Assembly: GCF_021483235.1 (NCBI RefSeq)
Contig: NZ_JAKEEC010000006.1
Coordinates: forward strand, 89,019-153,018
DNA: 64,000 nt
Source of the DNA: Arthrobacter alkaliphilus
Lineage (GTDB): Bacteria > Actinomycetota > Actinomycetes > Actinomycetales > Micrococcaceae
Direction of reading: 5' to 3'
Shown: positions 25,638-34,018 of the stretch, piece by piece
How the letters are laid out: every line of letters starts with the position of its first letter
Position numbering within the stretch: the stretch's first letter is position 1
Notes under the pieces: generated by a model
The model's input: only the letters and a program-made list of their open reading frames with translations
Databases searched by the model: none
Told to the model about the DNA's origin: nothing
Made by a program: the position numbers and the translations under genes

Positions 25638-26366
25638 ATGATGCGGGACTTCAACCACCCCGGCAACGCCTCACGCCGCCTTATCAGTGAATTCCTCGGG
25701 ACCTACCTCCTGGTGCTCGCCGCGGCCGGGTCCGACGTGGTGAACACGGCCACACACGGAGGGCTCGGGCACACGGCCATGGCGATGACCCCGGCGCTGA
25801 CGATCATCGCCGTCGTTCTATTCATAGGCCCCATTTCCGGGGCTCACCTGAACCCCGTGGTGACTATGGCGTTCGCGCTGCGCCGGGACTTCCCTTGGCC
25901 TAGAGTTCCCGCCTATGTCCTCGTTCAGGCCGCCGGCTCAATACTGGCCTCTGCCACGCTCCTGGCCGTGTTCGGCCACCACGGCAAGGACGGGATGACC
26001 GTTCCAGGCCCGGAATTCACCGATCTTCAGGCATTGACCCTGGAGGTCCTGCTGACCGCGGGACTCGTCAGCACCGTCCTCGCCGTCGCCTCCGGGGCGC
26101 AGAACGTGGGCGCCCTGTCCGCCTTCGGAATCGCCGCATATATCGTCATGGCCAGCCTGTGGGCGGGCCCCGTCAGCGGAGCGTCAATGAACCCGGCACG
26201 GTCACTCGGTCCTGACCTGGTCGCCGGTGACTTCAACCGGTTCTGGATCTACGCCACCGGCCCCGTCGCCGGGTCCCTCCTCGCCGTCGCCATCGCGTGG
26301 GTACTGCGAGGCCGCGGTGGACAGGCCGCCGCCGAAAAAGCCGCCCAGGGTTCCCTGCCCGGCTGA
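25638..26366 (+). CDS. Aquaporin / MIP-family channel
   Basis: A 242-residue channel with six membrane segments and the two pore half-helices GAHLNPVVT and GASMNPARS, both NPA-type boxes (the first is NPV). The Arg after the second box is the selectivity-filter Arg expected for water-selective channels. I take ATG 25638, which has GAGGA 8 bp upstream; ATG 25566 is an in-frame alternative adding 24 Arg-rich residues. Single gene, convergent with the LCP gene. Confidence 0.9.
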   Translation: MMRDFNHPGNASRRLISEFLGTYLLVLAAAGSDVVNTATHGGLGHTAMAMTPALTIIAVVLFIGPISGAHLNPVVTMAFALRRDFPWPRVPAYVLVQAAGSILASATLLAVFGHHGKDGMTVPGPEFTDLQALTLEVLLTAGLVSTVLAVASGAQNVGALSAFGIAAYIVMASLWAGPVSGASMNPARSLGPDLVAGDFNRFWIYATGPVAGSLLAVAIAWVLRGRGGQAAAEKAAQGSLPG

Positions 26367-26427
26367 GCCAGAGGTCCAGTCCTTCTTCGCTTGGTCCCGG
26401 CCCCGCTCGCACCAACGAGGACCGTTG

Positions 26428-27801
26428 TCATTTGACGCAAGGGATGGTGCCGCCTTGAAGGGCTCCGGTCGAATCGGCGTAAGTGCTGGTAGTGGGAGCC
26501 GGATTGCCCTGTGCAGGGCCGGCCGGTGCGGGGTTGTCCTGTGCTGGGCCGGCCGGTGCGGGCGCCGCCGGTGCAGGGCCGGCCGGTGCGGGGGTCGCGT
26601 TATCCGCGGCAGGACCGGAGGCCGCGGTGCTCGTACCGGACGCTGGCTGCGTCGCCGGCGGGGCGGGCGTGAGGAGCTCCTTAACGGTGGCTTGAACCTC
26701 GTCGATGTCAATGGTGTTGATCGAGGCGCCGTCGGGTGAGACGCCGAACCCGGTAATCGGCAGCGTGGTGAACGCGATGTTACCGCCGGTCAGGGCCGTG
26801 GCCTGCTGGGCAAGTTCAATGAGGTTGAGGTCTGCGTCGACGACGATGTTCTTACTGACCGCCTCCAGGACACCTTGCATTTTCCCGATGTCGGTGAAGG
26901 TACCGGCCTGTTTGAGCTGGTGGGAGACGGAGGTGATGAAGGCTTGCTGGCGGCGTTCGCGGTCCAGGTCGGAGAACTGGTAGTTCGGGTCGGTGGTGTC
27001 CCGGCGCTGCCGGACGAATGCCATGGCCTGCTTCGCGTCGATCTGCTGGATACCGGCTTTGAAGTCCGCACCTGAGAAGGTGTCCTGGGTGGCACGGTTG
27101 ACGCATACGGTGATCGGCGCAATGGCCTGGGCCGTCTGGTAGAACGCTGCCATGGTCACTTCGATGAAGTGGTCGATGTGGACGTTGTTGCCCAGGAACT
27201 TACTCACCGTGGCGATTTCCGCCTTGCGACCAGCGTCACGGGCCGCCTGGTAGGTGCTGTCGTCGTCTGGCTTTCCGGAGTTGATGAGCGACGTTTTTTC
27301 CGCGTCAAAGCCGTAACCGTAAGCCTCCTTGATTTTCGCTTTGCCGGGACCGCCGTCCGGGATGCCCGCCACATCGACGTAGTCATCGCGCGGGATGGAA
27401 ATTCCCGTTGCCTTGGACCCATCCGCCGGGATGTGGATAAGCATCAGCACGTTGGAGTTGTAACCGCCGATGCTTGCGTCCCCGGCATGAAGCGCGTCGT
27501 ACATTTCGGCAGGCAGGGGGTGGCCCTGCTCATCAACGCGTGTATCGAGCCCCATCACGAGGATGTTCGTGTCCTGGGTGAGCTTGGGAACCTCCTGCCC
27601 GTTCAGCGCATCGGAACGATGAAGGTTCGCGTTGAAGTTCAGGGCTGTCCCGCCCACAAAGACAATGACCCCGACAACCAACAGGACAACTGCGAGGGCA
27701 GAGAAAAAGACGATCCGCCGACGCCGGAACTTGCGTTCCCGGTCACGCTTCAGGAGCTGCTCATACAACGAGAGCGGCCGCGGGTTGTTGGTTTCGGTCA
27801 C
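26428..27801 (-). CDS. LytR-CpsA-Psr (LCP) family cell-wall ligase
   Basis: A 457-residue membrane-anchored enzyme. A charged N-terminus is followed by one membrane segment (residues ~29-50, IVFFSALAVVLLVVGVIVFVGG), placing the rest outside. The LCP catalytic domain shows NILVMGLD, SNVLMLIHI, TGISIPRDDYVDV (catalytic Arg/Asp) and AMAFVRQRRDTTDPN. Such enzymes attach glycopolymers from lipid carriers to peptidoglycan. The last ~80 residues are an Ala/Pro/Gly-rich tail coded by near-identical repeats (around 26490-26640), ending with a lone Cys. GTG 27801 follows AAAGGA. Confidence 0.9.
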   Translation of the reverse strand: MTETNNPRPLSLYEQLLKRDRERKFRRRRIVFFSALAVVLLVVGVIVFVGGTALNFNANLHRSDALNGQEVPKLTQDTNILVMGLDTRVDEQGHPLPAEMYDALHAGDASIGGYNSNVLMLIHIPADGSKATGISIPRDDYVDVAGIPDGGPGKAKIKEAYGYGFDAEKTSLINSGKPDDDSTYQAARDAGRKAEIATVSKFLGNNVHIDHFIEVTMAAFYQTAQAIAPITVCVNRATQDTFSGADFKAGIQQIDAKQAMAFVRQRRDTTDPNYQFSDLDRERRQQAFITSVSHQLKQAGTFTDIGKMQGVLEAVSKNIVVDADLNLIELAQQATALTGGNIAFTTLPITGFGVSPDGASINTIDIDEVQATVKELLTPAPPATQPASGTSTAASGPAADNATPAPAGPAPAAPAPAGPAQDNPAPAGPAQGNPAPTTSTYADSTGALQGGTIPCVK

Positions 27802-27850
27802 CTGGGGTCCTTTGCTTATTGTTCTTCGGTACTTACGCTCTACGGCGTAA

Positions 27851-28138
27851 TCATTCAGAATCCGGGACCTCGTCCGAGGTGTCCAGAATCAGGTCGTAGG
27901 CCTCACCGTCGATGAGACCTTAGTCGTATGCCTGGTCGATCTCTTCAAAGGAACCCCTGGTGTCCGCATACGGTGTGGAGTCCCACTCCGCCTGTGCTGC
28001 GGCCAATCCTTCGTTCGTCACGCCAGGCCACGCGGACAGTTCCGGGACCATCGTTGCACGGTCAATGTAACCGGCCGCGTGGCGCTCGGCAATTTCGTAC
28101 GGGCCGGCACTGCTGAATCCCTCAGGGATCGGCTCCAC
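27851..28138 (-). pseudogene. Small conserved actinobacterial protein with in-frame stop
   Basis: GTG 28138 (GGAGG 8 bp upstream) opens a frame reading EGFSSAGPYEIAERHAAGYIDRATM, a pattern I recognise from short conserved actinobacterial proteins. It meets TAA at 27920-27922 after 72 codons (ending EEIDQAYD), but the same frame carries on for 22 more codons, GLIDGEAYDLILDTSDEVPDSE, to a TGA at 27851-27853. Relatives typically continue with a DxGLID(D/G)E-Y segment at this point, so the TAA looks like a recent nonsense change, or the annotated gene is a shortened but working version. Confidence 0.7.
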
Positions 28139-28639
28139 TCCCCTGCCCTCCGCCTGGGAAAGCTGGCGCTCCGTGGGCTGCTGATCGCCATGCCCGGACC
28201 TCTTTCCGTATAACTACTGTCGTTAGCACTGCCGTCCATCACGCTTATTCTGCGAGTTCGGGCCGCAAGAGCACGTCATTATGTTGTCATTTTGACAGGA
28301 CAAATAAAACCATCATAGTGTTGACAATGAGAAGTCCGCTGGCCCCCCAACCGGCGGACTTCTCTTTTGCTGGTGTCGCAGCTCAAATGAGCGGCACCGA
28401 CGTGCCGTGCGCAAACAGATCGAGACCCAGATGCCAAACCTAGCCACCGTTACCTTCGGCGCCTCTCGAGGCCCCCGCGGTGGGCGCCTTGATCAACGAG
28501 GGCAAACTCGATCTCAGCACCGAAGATGAACATTTCGGAAAAGGACGAGCAGAGTCACAGCGTATGGGCGCATTCGCACATAGTCTCGATGGTGACCGAG
28601 AAGGCGTCCGGGTGGTCCGGCCGAGGAAACGGGGATGTC
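28139..28639. other. Gene-free region with orphan promoter-like boxes
   Basis: About 500 bp between divergent genes. TTGACA occurs near 28295 and again at 28321, ahead of a strong hairpin (annotated separately). The remainder (28370-28520) has no convincing gene. An ATG at 28526 is in frame with the phosphoesterase but lacks a ribosome site. Confidence 0.4.
28329..28368 (+). terminator. Strong intrinsic terminator without an upstream gene
   Basis: GAGAAGTCCGC (28329-28339) pairs perfectly with GCGGACTTCTC (28354-28364) around a loop containing six Cs, followed by TTTT. The + strand has no gene for about 2 kb upstream, so it may end a short untranslated RNA started by the TTGACA-type promoter just before it. 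Confidence 0.7.
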
Positions 28640-29773
28640 ATGGCTGACAGAAGAGTCAAGCGCGTTGTGGTGATGATCCAGGAAAACCACACTACTGACA
28701 ATTACTTCCGGGGCCTGGCCCCCTATGGGGCTAACGTTGCCTCCGACTGGCCGATTCAGGCGAACCCCCCTGTCTCGGATCAGCCGCATGACCGGCACGC
28801 GTACTACAAATGGCTCACCGGGGGGCACAAGGCGACCCACTCCCAGTTCGATACTGCCGCGGACCTTCCGTTCTACGCCTACCTGGCCCTGACCGGGGCG
28901 TTCCTGGAGAACCATTGCAGCGGCTTCGGCACGAACTCCACGCCGAACCATCTGCTGCTTGTTGGCGGCCAGTCACCGACGCTGCGCAACCCGTCCCGGA
29001 CCCAACCGCCGCCTTTGTGGGACATGCCCTCGGTACCAGGGCTGGCGGACGACGCGGGCATTGGATGGGCGTGCTACACCGGCACCAGCAACTATCCCGC
29101 CGGGTTCTACAAACAGCTCAACGGCTCCAAAAACCTCATATCCAACACACACTTCGTCGCTGACGCTGCCGCCGGGAAACTGCCCGCCCTGGCCTATCTG
29201 TGGCACAACTCCCCCGAAGACGAACACCCGACCGCTGACGTCACGATAGGGATGAAAAAGATATGGGAGTCCGTTGACGCCGTCGTTAAAGCAGGCGGTT
29301 GGGACGAGACGGTGTTCCTGCTGACCTGGGATGACTGGGGCGGCTGGGATGACCACGTAGACACCCCAAACGTGGAACACACCGCGGATGGCGTGCAGCT
29401 CGCTTACGGTCCCCGCGTCCCGCTCATCATGTTCGGCGGCCCGGTCAAGCCCGGTATCGACAGTCGATGGTCCAACCATGCCAGCATTCCGAAGACCGTC
29501 ATGCAGCTGCTCGGACTGGCAAAACTCGGCGTGGACAGGGTCGACAACGACCCCGGACTGGCGGACCTGATTGACCCTGCCCTACACAACGCAGCCCCGC
29601 CCGGGTATGGATCACAAATCAAGCTGCCCCCTCCGCCGCAAGCGCCGCCAAAACCTAAGCCGCTGCCCGCTCCCCCGGTGGCGACATCTTCTCCTGTCGG
29701 TCCCGTGGTGCTGCGCGACGGAGGAACACTCCCACCACCTAATGACGTCCCACTGGTGACTACAAAGCCCTGA
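28640..29773 (+). CDS. Phosphoesterase / phospholipase C-like protein
   Basis: A 377-residue member of the alkaline-phosphatase-superfamily phosphoesterases (acid phosphatase / phospholipase C type). VVVMIQENHTTDNYFRG is the N-terminal metal/nucleophile motif and WDDWGGWDDHVDTP the C-terminal metal site. No signal peptide is visible with ATG 28640 or with the longer ATG 28526 frame, although most relatives are exported. The last ~50 residues are Pro-rich (PPPPQAPPKPKPLPAPP). I prefer 28640 (GGGGA upstream). Confidence 0.82.
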   Translation: MADRRVKRVVVMIQENHTTDNYFRGLAPYGANVASDWPIQANPPVSDQPHDRHAYYKWLTGGHKATHSQFDTAADLPFYAYLALTGAFLENHCSGFGTNSTPNHLLLVGGQSPTLRNPSRTQPPPLWDMPSVPGLADDAGIGWACYTGTSNYPAGFYKQLNGSKNLISNTHFVADAAAGKLPALAYLWHNSPEDEHPTADVTIGMKKIWESVDAVVKAGGWDETVFLLTWDDWGGWDDHVDTPNVEHTADGVQLAYGPRVPLIMFGGPVKPGIDSRWSNHASIPKTVMQLLGLAKLGVDRVDNDPGLADLIDPALHNAAPPGYGSQIKLPPPPQAPPKPKPLPAPPVATSSPVGPVVLRDGGTLPPPNDVPLVTTKP

Positions 29774-30138
29774 GCGACAACTGTTGAGCAAGCAAAGCAG
29801 GATCTGAAGCCCGGTACTGGGTATGGCTCGGGGTTCCAGTCGGCAGGCTCGAAAGTGGATCTTTGTCCCCGCGGCCCTTCGGTTCCGCTCGTCGTACTTT
29901 GCCGCTTTCAATAGCCACCGTAGCCTTGGGACGCCTACCTGGCGTAGCACTCGGCCCGTTTAGCTCCGCCGGCCGTGATCAGACGCGCGGACCCAAGCCT
30001 GCAAGGGTTCGTCTCAGGCTTTGATCACGGCGCCAATGCTGGTCTCTTTGATAGGTGATCGGACGCCTTGACTGGATGAACGGTTGTCATCACTATGGGT
30101 GTCTAACCGCACCTAATTTCCGATATGGAAGGCCGCTG
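29774..30138. other. Intergenic region, nothing clear
   Basis: 365 bp between two genes on the same strand. No supported gene; a GTG-led extension of the next gene from 30055 is possible but lacks a ribosome site. GGAAGG lies just before ATG 30139. Confidence 0.5.
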
Positions 30139-30945
30139 ATGTCATCGCTCAGCTACGCACGCCGTTCTTCCCGTTTTCGTTTGCTGCTGGCGGTATTGGC
30201 TGTCGCGGTGCTTATGCTTGTTGCCGCACCGGCGGAGGCAGCCTCCACCGCGGGTCCTGGCAACGACGTGTCGTGGCCCCAGTGTGGCAAGCGGCTGCCT
30301 AAAGCCCAGACCTTCGCCATCGTTGGTGTGAACAATGGGTTGGCGAATACGACCAACCCGTGTTTGGCCGCTGAACTGTCATGGGCGGTCACTTCAAAGG
30401 GCGGGACAGGCCAGCCGCTGGTAGCCCTGTACGTGAACACCGCTAACCCCGGTACGGCCGGGTCCTGGTGGCCCAGCAGCAACTCCTATGGCGGGACAAC
30501 CGTGGCCAACCCATATGGGACCTGCACCGGTTCTGCCGGGGCGGCCTGTTCATACATGTACGGTTACGCCAAAGCCTATGACGACGCGAACATCCGCGGC
30601 GTGAGCAACCCGGGCTCCTACCTCTGGTGGCTTGATGTGGAGACCAGCAACAGCTGGTCGACCGACACTACCGCGAACAGGGCCGACCTGGAGGGCATGA
30701 CGGCATACTTCTCTGGCATCGGAGCCAGAACCGGCATCTACTCCACAAGTGCCCAGTGGACCCAGATCGCCGGGGCCGTGCCCACCACGAGCAGCCTTTA
30801 CGCCCTGCCGAACTGGCTGGCAGGTGCGAGCTCGCTGTCGTCGGCAAAAACCAAATGCTCCGATGCCCCGCTGACAGGTGGAGGGAAAGTCACCCTCACC
30901 CAATACATCTCAGGCAGTTTCGACTACGACAATTCCTGCATCTGA
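30139..30945 (+). CDS. Secreted glycoside-hydrolase-like TIM-barrel protein
   Basis: A 268-residue exported protein. Residues 1-35 are a signal peptide (basic start, LLLAVLAVAVLMLVAAP, cleavage after AEA). The mature part begins NDVSWPQCGK and has features of DUF1906/GH25-like barrels: FAIVGVNNGL, LVALYVNTANPG, LWWLDVETSNSW (acidic pair at the end of a strand) and GIYSTSAQW. Four or more Cys are present, suited to disulfides. Similar proteins are common and uncharacterised in actinobacteria; a cell-wall-degrading role is inference. Confidence 0.75.
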   Translation: MSSLSYARRSSRFRLLLAVLAVAVLMLVAAPAEAASTAGPGNDVSWPQCGKRLPKAQTFAIVGVNNGLANTTNPCLAAELSWAVTSKGGTGQPLVALYVNTANPGTAGSWWPSSNSYGGTTVANPYGTCTGSAGAACSYMYGYAKAYDDANIRGVSNPGSYLWWLDVETSNSWSTDTTANRADLEGMTAYFSGIGARTGIYSTSAQWTQIAGAVPTTSSLYALPNWLAGASSLSSAKTKCSDAPLTGGGKVTLTQYISGSFDYDNSCI

Positions 30946-31159
30946 GACGCACTGCCGGCCAAAATATCAGCCCGGTTGTTCCAACGGGATCTGAATATTC
31001 CCAGCGGACCGTGGCGACCTATTATCTGCACAGCAGCGTGCTCGCCATGACCGGCTGCACGCCGGCAACTATCCAGGCATTGCGGTTGGCGCTGTAGGAT
31101 CGCCACCGCTGACCTGATCGCAGAAGACCCTAAACCAGCCATGGCGGCACGGGGCGCAA

Positions 31160-31315
31160 CTAGTACCAGTACCGTCTTCCGGCGAGAGGGCGTCCGATAG
31201 CACCAAGCGCGAAAAGCACGAGGCCGATAACGGCCAGGATCCACCCGATGGTAATCAGGATTCCAATGTTGAAGATATAACCAAGGATTAGTAGAACAAC
31301 TCCGAGTGAAAGCAC
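31160..31315 (-). CDS. Small two-helix membrane protein (DUF6131-like)
   Basis: A 51-residue protein with two membrane segments (VLSLGVVLLILGYIFNIG and LITIGWILAVIGLVLFAL) and a basic, aromatic C-terminus (RPLAGRRYWY), as in the DUF6131 family of small actinobacterial membrane proteins. GTG 31315 has AAGGA 6 bp upstream; the open frame extends further but without a suitable start signal. Function unknown. Confidence 0.75.
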   Translation of the reverse strand: MLSLGVVLLILGYIFNIGILITIGWILAVIGLVLFALGAIGRPLAGRRYWY

Positions 31316-31532
31316 TTTAGTCCTTACCTTTCGAAATATTCCGAGCAACCCCAAGTTGCAAGCCGGTTCCCTGCGCTCGTCCCATTCGTACCACAACGGG
31401 TTGTGGAGTGGAACAGGAAGGTTCTCAAACCACGCCGCAGCGGCACCGTGCGCGGGCTACGGGCATTCCCACAGCCGCATCCCCCGGACGGCTCGATGGC
31501 CTTTCCAGGGGATGCGGTGGTGAGCGAAAAGC

Positions 31533-32876
31533 TTATGAGGCCTTCACCGTGCCATGCGCTAACTCGTCCGCCTTCGCGGTCTCGATTGTCTTGGTCCTTC
31601 GCGGCCCGATCCAAACGGCGATGATCGTGATGAGTGCCTGACTGATCATGTACAGCGCTACAGGCCAGTACTGGTGGGTCGTGGCGAGCAGGAGCGTGGC
31701 CAGGACCGGTCCGATGCCCCCGGAGATTGCACTGCCGACTTCCCGTGCGGAGGCGAGTCCGGTGAAGCGGATGTGGGTCGGGAAGAGGTTGGACAGGTAG
31801 GCGCCCTGGGTTGCGGACATTCCGCGGACGGCGAATGCGTAAATGACGACGATGGCTGTGATGATGAGCGGGACTGATTTGGTGTCGATCATCCAGAAGA
31901 GCGGGAAGATGAACGCCGCGACGAAGACGGCCGAGCCGAGGTAGACCCGGGCGATGCCGATGCGGTCCGCAAGGACGCCGAATAGCGGGTAGGTGAAGAG
32001 GCTGATGAACGAGGCGAGGAAGAGGGCGTTGAGTCCGATGCTCGAATCGAGGTGCAGGAAGGTTGCGATGTAGGCCAGGACGAAGGTCTTAACGAGGTTG
32101 GTGGTGGAGTTCTCCGCGAAGCAGGCGAACATGGCCACGAACCAGCTGCGTTTGTGGGAGGCGAAGACTTCCTTGATCGGGCTCTTGGGCTTGGCCTTGG
32201 CGCGTGTGACGGCGAGGAACTCCGGGGACTCCACCACGCGCATCCGGATATAGAGGCCGATGCCGATGCCGATAACGCTGGCCAGGAACGGCAGGCGCCA
32301 GCCCCAGGCCATGAAGTCGTTCTTCGGCATGAAGTTCAGCACGGAGTAGAAGGAGGTGCCGAGCATGATGCCCAGGGCCAGGCCGGCGCCGGGGAGGCTG
32401 GTGAGCAGGGCCTGGTTCTTCTTGCTGGCGTGCTCGGAGACCATGACCTGGGCGCCGCCGAATTCCGCTCCGGCGCCCATGCCCTGGAAGATCCGCAGGA
32501 TGAGCATCAGGACCGGGGCCCAAATCCCAATTTGGTCATAGGTGGGGAGCGCGCCGATGAGTGCGGTGGACACGCCCATGAGAACCAGGGTGGCCGCAAG
32601 GACGTTCTTGCGGCCGAATTTGTCGCCGAGGGCGCCGAACACGAACCCGCCCAGCGGACGGAAGAAGTAGCCGATTGCGGTGGTGGTCAGTGCGGCGACG
32701 GTTCCCAGGAGCGGGTCGAACTTGGGAAAGAACAAGGTGTTGAACACAAGCGCGGACGCGGTACCAAACAGGACGAAGTCGTACCACTCAATGGTGGTGC
32801 CGATGACTCCGGCGAGGATGGCGCGGCGGACCCATTTGGCCCGCTGTTCCGGGGTGGGTGTGACGAGGTTGGACAT
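31533..32876 (-). CDS. MFS transporter, metabolite:H+ symporter (MHS) family
   Basis: A 447-residue, 12-helix transporter. AGVIGTTIEWYDFVLFG is the MHS first-helix signature, FRPLGGFVFGALGDKFGRKN the loop 2-3 motif and ILRIFQGMGAGAEFGGA the fourth-helix motif. The family imports organic acids such as citrate, ketoglutarate, shikimate or sugar acids. ATG 32876 follows AAGGAA. It is 44 bp behind a PdxA2-type dehydrogenase gene and in line with a DUF1537-type kinase, so it probably imports the sugar acid used by this cluster. Confidence 0.9.
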   Translation of the reverse strand: MSNLVTPTPEQRAKWVRRAILAGVIGTTIEWYDFVLFGTASALVFNTLFFPKFDPLLGTVAALTTTAIGYFFRPLGGFVFGALGDKFGRKNVLAATLVLMGVSTALIGALPTYDQIGIWAPVLMLILRIFQGMGAGAEFGGAQVMVSEHASKKNQALLTSLPGAGLALGIMLGTSFYSVLNFMPKNDFMAWGWRLPFLASVIGIGIGLYIRMRVVESPEFLAVTRAKAKPKSPIKEVFASHKRSWFVAMFACFAENSTTNLVKTFVLAYIATFLHLDSSIGLNALFLASFISLFTYPLFGVLADRIGIARVYLGSAVFVAAFIFPLFWMIDTKSVPLIITAIVVIYAFAVRGMSATQGAYLSNLFPTHIRFTGLASAREVGSAISGGIGPVLATLLLATTHQYWPVALYMISQALITIIAVWIGPRRTKTIETAKADELAHGTVKAS

Positions 32877-32920
32877 GGTGGTTCCTTCTACTCCGTTGTA
32901 GTGAAGAGGTGCCGGGTGGG

Positions 32921-33940
32921 TTATTGCTGGAGGGCCAGGCGGGGTGCCATTTCGGTGGCCTGGCGCAGGGCTTCGATCATGCTGCGAACATCGGCGATGC
33001 CTTTGCCTGCGATGTCGAACGCGGTGCCGTGGTCGACCGAGGTGCGGATCACCGGAAGTCCGACCGTGATGTTCACACCTGCTTCGATACCCAGGACCTT
33101 GACCGGGCCGTGGCCCTGGTCGTGGTACATGGCCACGATGAGGTCGTAATCGCCGCGGCCGGCGAGGAAGAAGGCTGTGTCTGCCGGGAGCGGGCCCCGT
33201 GCATCGATCCCGTCGGCCTGGAGCCGCTCGATGGCGGGGGTGATCTTCTCGGCCTCTTCGCCGTAGCCGAAGAGGCCGTTCTCACCCGCGTGGGGGTTGA
33301 TGGCGCAGACACCGATTCTTGGTTGGGTCACTCCTGCGCGCTTCATGGCTTCGTCGCCGCGACGGACAGTGCGTTCCACGAGTCCGGGTTCGATCTTGCG
33401 GATCGCGTCGATGAGGCCGACGTGGGTAGTGACGTGGATGACCTTGACCTTGGGGGTGGAAAGCATCATGGAGACTTCCTTGACGCCCATGAAGTGGGCC
33501 AGGAGTTCGGTGTGGCCGGGGTAGATGTGCCCGGCCTGGTGCAGGGTGGCCTTGTTGAGCGGGGCGGTGCAGATGGCCTGGACCTGGCCGGACATGGCCA
33601 GCTCGCAGGCGATCCGGACGTAGTGGTAGGCGGCGTTCCCGGCTTCTTTGGATTCCTTGCCCCACGGCAGATCTTCGGGCAGGAGCCCGGGATCGATGAC
33701 GTTCACCCGCGCGGGGGTGAAAACAGCGTCGGCGATTGCCTCGACGGTGACGACGTCGGCGCTCACGCCCAGTGCCTTGGCAGCCAGGCGCAAGCGGTGC
33801 GCGTCCCCGATCATCACGGGGCGGCTGCCGGCGTAGGCGTCCGGGTGGACCAGGGCGCCGACGCTCACTTCGGGTCCGATGCCGGCGCCGTCGCCCATGG
33901 TGACCGCGATGAAGGGCCGGTCGTCGTATTCGGTGTTCAT
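32921..33940 (-). CDS. pdxA2: PdxA2-type 4-phospho-sugar-acid dehydrogenase
   Basis: A 339-residue protein of the PdxA family. IAVTMGDGAGIGPEV begins it, CTAPLNKATLHQAGHIYPGHTELLA carries the substrate-binding and first metal His, MYHDQGHGPVK the second and VIRTSVDHGTAFDIAG the third. PdxA proper makes pyridoxal precursors, but paralogues next to DUF1537 kinases oxidise and decarboxylate four-carbon sugar-acid phosphates (threonate/erythronate 4-phosphate) to dihydroxyacetone phosphate. The neighbouring kinase places this copy in that group. GGAGAA precedes ATG 33940. Confidence 0.88.
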   Translation of the reverse strand: MNTEYDDRPFIAVTMGDGAGIGPEVSVGALVHPDAYAGSRPVMIGDAHRLRLAAKALGVSADVVTVEAIADAVFTPARVNVIDPGLLPEDLPWGKESKEAGNAAYHYVRIACELAMSGQVQAICTAPLNKATLHQAGHIYPGHTELLAHFMGVKEVSMMLSTPKVKVIHVTTHVGLIDAIRKIEPGLVERTVRRGDEAMKRAGVTQPRIGVCAINPHAGENGLFGYGEEAEKITPAIERLQADGIDARGPLPADTAFFLAGRGDYDLIVAMYHDQGHGPVKVLGIEAGVNITVGLPVIRTSVDHGTAFDIAGKGIADVRSMIEALRQATEMAPRLALQQ

Positions 33941-33952
33941 GTGGTTCTCCGC

Positions 33953-33988
33953 TTGTCTTTGGTGGTTCGAATTGTCTTTGGTGGTTCG
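33953..33988. repeat. Two direct 17-bp repeats between pdxA2 and kinase genes
   Basis: TTGTCTTTGGTGGTTCG occurs at 33953-33969 and again at 33972-33988, separated by two bases, in the 78-bp gap between the kinase stop and the pdxA2 start. It looks like a local duplication; on the transcribed strand the copies are C/A-rich. Confidence 0.9.
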
Positions 33989-34018
33989 GGTGGGTCAGTG
34001 TGCCGGCAGGCCGGCGGG

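Noticed and set aside
28329..28368. 6C-type regulatory RNA
   Set aside because: A C6 loop is present but the second C-rich hairpin required by that family is absent.
32052..33149. Long open frames antisense to the MHS transporter and pdxA2 genes, and similar long antisense frames elsewhere (for example 3001-4146, 9319-10449, 20012-21187)
   Set aside because: They are by-products of high-GC codon use opposite well-identified genes and show no domains or ribosome sites.
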